The translations under genes were made by a program, and so were the position numbers. Under the pieces are notes generated by a model. The model did not search any database and was not told the DNA's origin. It worked only from the letters and a program-made list of their open reading frames with translations. Below are positions 59,601 to 64,000 of a DNA stretch of 64,000 nt, in pieces. Position 1 is the first letter of the stretch. Each line of letters starts with the position of its first letter. Origin of the DNA: Apricaphanius iberus (Eukaryota > Chordata > Actinopteri > Cyprinodontiformes > Aphaniidae); contig JAPXFQ010000787.1 in the NCBI GenBank assembly GCA_028564705.1, positions 3,162,001-3,226,000 of the forward strand, written 5' to 3'.

Positions 59601-60198
59601 AACACCCCCCCCCCCCATGTTTTGGATGTCTGTTTTGAAGGTGAAGCAGTTGTCAGATAACCCACACCAGACGCTAAATAATTTTGGTGTCAAATGTAAA
59701 ATGAGCAGTTCCTGATGGAAAAAATCCCTCAAACATTTTACAATTTACAGAATGGTGCATATGAGATTATGATAATCAAACCAATTCCCGCTGGTTACGA
59801 TTTACGGGAGATCTAAGGAGATGTGTTACAGACGCTGCCAAAAGTGATAATTTTTAATGCCTCACCTGACCCTGGGATCATCGGGTCTCCTCATCTCAAT
59901 GGTGTGCAGAGGTCCGTTGAGATTAACAACGTACAGAGTGATGACCGGGTTCTCTTCACCAGCCTGTACAATGCGAAAACATCAAAATATAAGATGTGTA
60001 AACTACATTGCAGTAGTGTTTCAGTAAGAGGCAGTATGGGTACCTTAGGGTATGGATACTCCTTCCCCATTGGGTAGGGTGATCCTGTGAACATTGGCAG
60101 CTCCATCTTGGGCACTAGAGTGTCATTGATGGTGGCGTAGGCTAACCTGGCTCCATCAGGAGACCACCAGTGGGCAATATGTGAGTGGAAAATCTCCT
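31065..60198 (-). CDS. dpp6: Dipeptidyl-peptidase-6-like Kv4 auxiliary subunit, 3' part (18 exons)
   Basis: Exons in gene order: 60044-60198, 59866-59963, 56780-56903, 56653-56691, 56283-56390, 48995-49086, 48656-48703, 48463-48581, 42605-42655, 40522-40629, 39001-39070, 38482-38676, 38113-38167, 35151-35250, 33494-33552, 33333-33405, 33178-33251, 31065-31214. The total is 1718 nt (571 codons plus stop after a 2-nt entry), with every phase closing. Upstream exons (cytoplasmic tail, membrane segment, first propeller blades) lie beyond the right edge. DPP6 is a single-pass type II membrane glycoprotein that binds Kv4 channels and speeds gating. Blocks such as [55 protein letters not shown] and [16 protein letters not shown] track human DPP6 as I remember it better than DPP10. 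The nucleophile motif reads GQVFGGY: no Ser. Fish have dpp6a and dpp6b; which one is undecided. Confidence 0.94.
31215..33177 (-). other. dpp6 last intron
   Basis: Between LQ (33178) and IYPDEG (31214). AT-rich; no recognisable repeat, exon or RNA gene seen. Confidence 0.6.
36326..36742. repeat. Palindromic fish repeat (GGGCAAT...ATTGCCC)
   Basis: In the dpp6 intron 35251-38112. GGTTGGGCAATTTATCGG at the left is roughly mirrored by ATATTGCCCAGCTC at the right, with ATATCGATATAAAC inside; this resembles the common gggctgggcgat-type fish element. The rest of the intron (35251-36325, 36743-38112) shows homopolymer runs only. Confidence 0.45.
39001..60198 (-). CDS. dpp6: dpp6 exons for the beta-propeller region
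   Basis: The eleven exons from 60198 down to 39001 encode the extracellular propeller and its link to the hydrolase domain. 60044-60198 reads [20 protein letters not shown] then [12 protein letters not shown]; 59866-59963 [19 protein letters not shown]; 56780-56903 [20 protein letters not shown]; 56653-56691 [13 protein letters not shown]; 56283-56390 [15 protein letters not shown]. 48656-48703 reads [15 protein letters not shown]; 48463-48581 carries the Cys-rich block [20 protein letters not shown] and FLLNCKG. 42605-42655, 40522-40629 ([14 protein letters not shown]) and 39001-39070 ([18 protein letters not shown]) lead into the hydrolase domain. NAS-type glycosylation candidates include NDT, NIS, NTT and NMS. 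Intron sizes range from 88 bp to 7.2 kb; the large ones are TE-rich. Confidence 0.92.
39435..39695 (+). repeat. Dispersed repeat family R1, copy 2
   Basis: Diverged copy of 13108-13440 (see that entry); lies in the dpp6 intron between 39070 and 40522, just left of a palindromic element. Confidence 0.5.
39771..40103. mobile_element. Palindromic element with ~95-bp arms
   Basis: Left arm 39771-39868 (AGATGTTTG..., GCTGACATGTTTCGGCGTGT, CGCCTTCATCAGAG, GTCAGGTGT) is an imperfect inverted copy of 40011-40103 (ACACCTGACGGCTCTGATGA, AGGCGG, GACACGCTGAAATATGTCAG, AACATCTTCC). The roughly 140-bp loop is GC-richer than its surroundings. No coding capacity; a foldback element or MITE in a dpp6 intron. 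Confidence 0.7.
40630..42604 (-). other. dpp6 intron, no element recognised
   Basis: Between exons 42605-42655 and 40522-40629. Contains a locally GC-richer stretch around 40910-41150 but no exon, RNA gene or known repeat that I can support. Confidence 0.5.
42940..43857 (-). mobile_element. LINE fragment, RT C-terminal half, minus strand
   Basis: Minus-strand reading: [19 protein letters not shown] near the right edge (RT palm start), then [52 protein letters not shown], a frameshift, and [59 protein letters not shown]. The [12 protein letters not shown] box and the [10 protein letters not shown] tail are those of a widespread fish non-LTR retrotransposon, possibly RTE-like. 5'-truncated at 43857 where an oppositely oriented LINE begins. 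Multiple stops: dead. Confidence 0.8.
43859..45857 (+). mobile_element. L2-like LINE, split by a 590-bp insertion
   Basis: The plus strand opens with an RT domain (43859-44323): [58 protein letters not shown] and the catalytic YADDTQ. A stop follows and the frame degenerates (44324-44660). After the insertion the ORF2 C-terminal region resumes at about 45256 ([42 protein letters not shown]). The untranslated tail ends GCTCTACAAATAAACCTGCC near 45850. 5'-truncated and inactive; it lies in the dpp6 intron 42656-48462. Confidence 0.85.
44666..45255 (-). mobile_element. 590-bp insertion in the LINE, solo-LTR-like
   Basis: Flanked by ACTA at 44662-44665 and 45256-45259. Removing it restores continuous LINE coding (RLDY then NGLLTG). 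Read on the minus strand it starts TGAGGAAAACC, has a TATA-like TTTTATATG about 30 bp in, AATAAA-like hexamers near the end, and ends CCTCGATA. Length, 4-bp target duplication and signals fit a solo LTR with a TG...TA terminus, but no internal retroelement genes are present to confirm it. Other DNA elements remain possible. Confidence 0.5.
45858..48462 (-). other. Rest of dpp6 intron 42656-48462
   Basis: No exon, RNA gene or clear element seen; AT-rich with several homopolymer runs (for example an A-run near 47874-47885). Confidence 0.5.
49190..49330. repeat. Short palindromic repeat with ATCGATT words
   Basis: GATAATCGATTCTAATG, GGAATCGATTCTTG and TTGAATCGATAACCAGCTCT recur within 80 bp, resembling a piece of a common fish repeat. 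In dpp6 intron 49087-56282. Confidence 0.35.
50615..50719 (+). repeat. 21-bp x 5 minisatellite
   Basis: Five consecutive 21-bp units, consensus about GCTAAATACAGTTAGCTTTGC, diverged from each other by several bases. Because 21 is a multiple of 3, all units stay in one open frame (units like [21 protein letters not shown]), but no splice context or homology supports coding. Confidence 0.85.
52054..53407 (-). mobile_element. piggyBac-like element remnant with TTAA flanks
   Basis: TTAA lies at 52050-52053 and again at 53408-53411, exactly flanking ends that are inverted copies (GTCTCTAGGCGCC at the left, reverse complement CCTCCTAGGCGCC at the right). TTAA duplication is the hallmark of piggyBac transposition. 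The element is 1354 bp, too short for a full transposase, and holds only an N-terminal coding remnant. In dpp6 intron 49087-56282. Confidence 0.75.
52749..53117 (-). pseudogene. piggyBac-type transposase N-terminal remnant
   Basis: The minus strand starts [20 protein letters not shown], then [20 protein letters not shown]: an acidic, low-complexity N-terminus of the kind seen in piggyBac/PGBD transposases (F..EE.L..., D.DSE). Downstream reading shifts frame and no catalytic DDD domain is present. The opposite strand is also open (52444-53127) but this looks like a shadow frame: it is Ser/Pro/His-rich with no domain. Confidence 0.5.
54054..54256. mobile_element. 203-bp palindromic MITE (CAGTGTTTCC ends)
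   Basis: Both ends begin CAGTGTTTCC read inward (right: CAGTGTTTCCAAACCCTGGT on the minus strand; left: CAGTGTTTCCCAACCCTGGT), followed by CCTCAAGGCACACTG in both arms. This is a known type of fish foldback repeat, probably hAT-derived. No clear 8-bp target duplication. Confidence 0.8.
54674..55930 (-). mobile_element. Decayed Tc1-like element
   Basis: Ends: CAGTAGGTGAAATAAATATT at 54674 and, inverted at 55930, CATTGGGGAAAATAATTATT; TA flanks both (54672-54673, 55931-55932). The minus-strand transposase is broken. [20 protein letters not shown] and [12 protein letters not shown] near 55480-55570 are the N-terminal helix-turn-helix. [40 protein letters not shown] near 54990-55120 are the second catalytic block, and a stretch between them is missing. 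The second catalytic Asp appears as RNKDPGH. In dpp6 intron 49087-56282. Confidence 0.85.
57640..57760 (+). repeat. DNA-transposon-like repeat, copy 2
   Basis: CTCAGTTGATGTGAACTCTG, GGTGCAGTTTGATTGG, TTTGAATGCCAAGCGGGTC and GCTGCTCCAAAC match the minus strand of 2694-2780. It stands directly left of the E720 element at 57774. Confidence 0.5.
57774..58496 (+). mobile_element. Element family E720, copy 2
   Basis: Left end GAGAGCCTAAGTCAGGCCC, right end inverted GGGAGCCTAAGTCTCCTCCC. Aligns with 25985-26681 across the whole length, including the ORF region and the GATTTGTAGGCATTTTAA and GTGTGATTCAGGACGTAAGA blocks. In the dpp6 intron 56904-59865. Confidence 0.75.
57995..58186 (+). pseudogene. 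Conserved short ORF of element E720, copy 2
   Basis: 63 codons. The core [28 protein letters not shown], then MEEKLYKL is shared with copy 1. The stop TAG is followed at once by GTGAGTG (donor-like at 58187), so the stop overlaps what may be an exon end. Read as the remains of a first exon; function unknown. Confidence 0.4.
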
Positions 60199-60394
60199 CT
60201 GGAAGAAAAAAGACATAATCAGAATTGTTTTGTTCAAAAGGTGTTCACAGAAAAACATTTCAAAATGGCTATGGTCATAATTAGCAGGTACTTTGTGGTG
60301 CTCTTTATTTGTTGGAGTTGATATAACATTTAGAGGATGCAACCAAGTATGTTTTCGATACAGGATAAGAATGGAAAAGCGTTGGATTGACGAC

Positions 60395-60485
60395 CTGTCT
60401 AGGATGTGCCCTGCTTCTTCCCCAGTGCCTATCTCCCGCGACCCTGTAATGATAGACGGGTACATACGAAGGAGGGATGGATAGG
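60395..60485 (+). repeat. Diverged tail of the SINE/L2-type repeat
   Basis: GACGACCTGTCTAGGATGTG, CCTATCTCCCGCGACCC and GGGATGGATAGG match the tail of the repeat at 5103-5442. In the dpp6 intron upstream of exon 60044-60198. Confidence 0.6.
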
Positions 60486-60759
60486 AACAAAAGGGCACAT
60501 CGTCAAGACAAAATAATACCTGGTTCTGTTGAGTTTTGGTATTGACATCCAACCTGTCTTCGACTATTTTAAGTACCAGGGCTGGCAGGGCGGCAGTCCC
60601 TATTCCAGTATTAGGCTTCCCCAAGACGGATCACAACCCCAGTTAAATTAAGTAGCAACCATGCAATATACTGACCAAAAATAACCAACAGAGGGTGCTG
60701 TAGACTATCAACTGGGACCTTTGCAGGCAATAAAGATGATATCTGATATGTTTGTTTGC

Positions 60760-61425
60760 CAAAATGGAGTTTAGAGTTTTGACGATTAAAACAAGAGCAG
60801 AGCTAACAAGCAGGGACGATGCTAATACATCAACAGTCTTAGTGAGGCTAACATAACCTTGAGTGACATTCTGGTCCCAACTCTATAGCAGTAGGTGGTA
60901 GTAATGCATCAATTTGTTGTTTGCCAGTCAATAATAAACATCACATAGAAGAAAAAAGTTGCAGTGTTATTTTTAGGCTAATATTTGGATGCTAATGGTA
61001 GCTATATTTAAAGGTGTGTGAGAAATACACAAAAGGAAGGACATTACAAAGGTATTGGGCATCAAGATTTGGTTGGATTGTGGAAATTAAACTTGTTGTA
61101 GACTTAATATTTTATTGGAGTTCATTAATTGGACCTTTGTGGATGTAAAAGGTTTTTGTTTTAGATGGCTTAATTGTGAATGGACTGGACTTCTATAGTG
61201 CTTTTCTAGTCAAGCTGACCACTGCAAGCGCTTTACACTGGAGCCACGTGTGCACTCACAAACGTGCATCCATTCATACAACAATATAAAGCTCTGCAGG
61301 CAAATTGGGGTGAAATGCCTTGCCAAAGGGCAGATTAATATATGACAGGAGGAAGCTGGAATTGAAACTATGATTGTATCCTTGATTGGCGTACACCATT
61401 GGAACAACAAGAATCATAGTTTTCC
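60760..61425 (+). repeat. Dispersed repeat family R2, copy 2, interrupted
   Basis: Matches 15460-15975 in two blocks (60765-61165 and 61368-61425). Between them lies about 200 bp of another fish repeat (TGGACTGGACTTCTATAGTG then CTTTTCTAGTC and AGCGCTTTACACTGGAGCCA), absent from copy 1. Confidence 0.6.
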
Positions 61426-62918
61426 AATTATGTATAATATGTATGCATGCTGCTGCTGAACATTTCAATGTTGCCTTAAATATCGGTCCCTCTAGCTCCA
61501 GTAAGAAGTATTTTGCTTAACTTTGTGAGAAAGACAGCATTCGGGTGTTAGACAGAAGAACAGTTTTCAGTTAGGAGGCCGACATGAAAACGCTGCGAGA
61601 GAGTTTGAGCTTTTTCCCAAACGGGCTCCTGTTCAAGACTGGGCAAGCTACGCAATAAAATATCAGAAATGCTGATCAGACTTCAGCCTCATCCTGATTT
61701 AAAGGAAGATGACAATACCTAGACACTGTGTTGCAGAAAAAAGGCATATTGAACCAAGAAGTACGTAGTGTACTGCCAACAGGTCGTAAAAACATGAAAG
61801 GGCTTTAATAAAAAAAACTGTTTTCTGGGCCCGCTCGTATTAGAATCCTTCCTTCTTGTAAATAAATCTGCCAGAATATATATTCAGCTCCAGGTCTGAA
61901 CAACACATATACATATCCCTTTATCTGGTTAAACTGCTGGAAGTTGACAAAGCTCTAGTGACGTTTTCTTAACAGTACCATTTTCCTGACTGACATCGTC
62001 TGTTTAATCGTAGTGCGTCTCTCTGAAACCTACACTGCAGTACACACAGCACGGATTGCCGAGGTCATAAATCACAGCAGCTTTTAATCTCCACACACCC
62101 TGTTGACCGAAACACAATTCGGCTACGTTCCTTGAAATGAACCCAATGGTTATATTTCTCCTGATCTGAAAAACCTATCTGAGCACAGATAGGTTTTTGC
62201 CTTGTTATTAGCTGTGGATAAAAAAAGAAAGAACAAAAAAAAGTGCTCCTGTTAACGAACTGACCGGGAAAAATGTGGGATCGCAGCAGTGTGGATGATT
62301 CATTTGAGCCGCAAACACACACACAGATCATTTTAGCTAATTCCATGAACAAATGCATAAAAGCATTGTTTGCTACATAATTAAGTAATCACACTCATTG
62401 TTCTAGTTTGCCATTCCCTACATTTTAGAATTTTTTGCTTTTAACCTTGCAAAGTTATTGATGTCTCCCTGAACTTGCTCACTGTGTAAATCAGGAGTGA
62501 TTTATGTCATAGACAAACGCAAAGCATTACAAAACTGTGCAATATTAAACATGTGTTAAACATATGTTTTAAAAAGCCCCACGATGATAACCTCTAAATC
62601 CAATCCCAAATTAGTTCCCTCTTCATTTTGTAAGATCTCTGCAGAGAGAGAAATCACAGATCATTGTCTTTCAAAAAGGCCACATTGATCTTTTATTCAA
62701 AGGAATTACCTCAAATATACTGAAGTTTCAAAAAATGAATCTGGGAGGAGTATCTGGTTACTTTGAGCTAATTCCACTGTGAACATGAGTCATGTCCTAA
62801 ACTAATTGTTGGATTATTGTCTTCCTTTTTTTGGGTGGGATGCACCGATATCGATACTATCAGTTGAAGTTAACCAATACCATAAACACGTTACTCAAAA
62901 TTGGAAACTCGGCTGAAT

Positions 62919-63800
62919 AATAGGCATATTGATCGTTATGGAGGACAGAGTGCACAAAACTCACAGAAAGTTTTTATTTTTCAATTGAAATTTTCTTTTT
63001 GTGGACATTTTTATTAATATTTTACTTTTTATCTAATTCACCATCATTTGTTGTCACAAGCAGAGAAGAAAATGAAACCTGTCTTCCAATTCACTGCAAT
63101 GAAGTATCGGTACTCTGTATCGGCAATTACTTAAATCCAAGTATCAGTATCGTATCGCTAGGAATTGGTATCATTTAGGTTTTAACCGATACCGGTGCCC
63201 AACCAGTATTTTTGAAACGGTGCCGGTGCATAAACGGTGCTCGAAACAGTGTTCAAAATGGCGCTTAAAGAATGGAAAACATACTAATTTGGTCCAAAAA
63301 CCCTCTTTTTTTTTTTTTAGCAGGGCTGTCAAACAATTAAAAACTTGGATCTAATTAATTACAGGGTAGCTGTAACTACAAATTTTCAGTATAAATAAAT
63401 GAAAAATGCAGGTCCACTTTTTTTATTAAATATAGCAGAAATCAATTCCATTTTTGTTTTGAACTCCACAATTACATTCAAAATGTATGTGTGGTCTCAT
63501 ATGAAAAATAACAAATAGAGGTAGAACTACCCAAAATATATGAATACACTTAACATTTGCATATCAGCAGTCTGTGTTAAACATTTACATAAATCAAATA
63601 TAATAAAGAATTAAGGTCCTAAAACATATTAAAACTAAAGTTTTGATAGCAATGCCGGGAAAAATGTCAGAACAGCAAGATACCAACAGAATGTTTGTGA
63701 GCTTGCAGGGATAAACAATTTTATATTTTGTTAGAGGAGGGTTCGAGTGATGACACTGTTTTTGTGCACTCTGTCCTCCATAACGATCAATATGCCTATT
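62919..63800. mobile_element. Segment bounded by a perfect 41-bp inverted repeat
   Basis: 62919-62959 (starts AATAGGCATATTGATCGTTA) and 63760-63800 (ends TAACGATCAATATGCCTATT) are exact reverse complements over 41 bp. Inside, TATCGGTACTCTGTATCGGC, AACCGATACCGGTGCCC and AGCAGGGCTGTCAAACAATT recall other common fish repeats, so the interior may be a patchwork. No coding frame and no evident target duplication. Confidence 0.7.
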
Positions 63801-64000
63801 AAATATAAAAAATACATGTCTGAATGACTCTCAGCCTCCCTTTTATAAAAAGCTTTTTTGTTTCATTTAAGGCAAACATATTTGTTTTCCCGTTTCTCAA
63901 ATGGTGGTTTCTAATCTACTAGTGAAAGCTGTGTCTCGTAAAATTCAACCTGGTGCCAAGTGGGAAAGTAACATTCTAACGTCCAAGAGATTAGTCTGAC

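Larger units (their letters stand above)
60199..64000 (-). other. dpp6 upstream intron to window edge
   Basis: No further dpp6 exon was found although the preceding propeller blade (in relatives ending SDWLYE) would be expected next upstream; it must lie beyond 64000. Contents are repeats: SINE tail, R2 copy, and the inverted-repeat-bounded stretch at 62919-63800. Confidence 0.65.

Noticed and set aside
60142..60624. 160-codon minus-strand ORF running past the dpp6 exon
   Set aside because: Only 60044-60198 matches DPP6; the upstream part is intron containing a repeat tail, and the acceptor at 60199-60200 fits.

Overview
This is a vertebrate nuclear window, almost certainly from a ray-finned (teleost) fish. 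The evidence is multi-exon genes with GT-AG introns, AT-rich introns with AT microsatellites, and many repeat types typical of teleosts (Tc1-like elements, L2-like LINEs, a tRNA-headed SINE-like repeat, palindromic MITEs). The species cannot be fixed from sequence alone. No bacterial or organellar genes, tRNA genes, rRNA genes or CRISPR arrays were seen.

Three protein-coding genes were reconstructed exon by exon, and reading phase closes across every junction. (1) col15a1 (+), about 342-19480: the 3' 29 coding exons (725 codons plus stop) of a collagen XV alpha-1 chain. They carry Gly-X-Y triple-helical segments with interruptions, a conserved Cys-containing non-collagenous segment, a trimerization domain, a hinge and a complete endostatin/restin-like domain. 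The 5' part lies left of the window. (2) ggh (+), 21465-27694: a complete nine-exon gamma-glutamyl hydrolase (305 aa) with signal peptide, catalytic Cys and catalytic His. (3) dpp6 (-), 31065-60198: the 3' 18 exons (571 codons plus stop) of a dipeptidyl-peptidase-6-like potassium-channel auxiliary subunit, convergent with ggh. The upstream exons lie beyond the right edge. The serine-hydrolase nucleophile position is Val, so the protein should be catalytically dead, as expected for DPP6/DPP10.

Layout: 1-653 two collagen exons; 654-8106 a 7.5-kb intron packed with mobile elements, including an intact Tc1-like transposase with DD38E spacing at 5585-7200; 8107-17679 clustered collagen exons; 17680-19278 an intron with Tc1-like and LINE debris; 19279-19480 the last col15a1 exon; 19481-21464 col15a1 3' region and ggh promoter region; 21465-27694 ggh, with a THAP-exon-bearing element and a nested element in its introns; 27695-31064 convergent intergenic space; 31065-60198 dpp6, with LINEs, a piggyBac-like remnant, a decayed Tc1-like element and several palindromic elements in its introns; 60199-64000 a further dpp6 intron ending in a region bounded by a perfect 41-bp inverted repeat.

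The three genes have no evident shared pathway: extracellular matrix, lysosomal/secreted folate metabolism, and neuronal Kv4 channel modulation. The most unusual material is in the mobile fraction. Two families of apparently non-autonomous elements each keep what looks like only the first coding exon of a transposon gene, ending near a splice donor (one is a THAP domain). The Tc1-like element has a perfect hairpin at one end. A LINE is split by a 590-bp insertion with a 4-bp target duplication.
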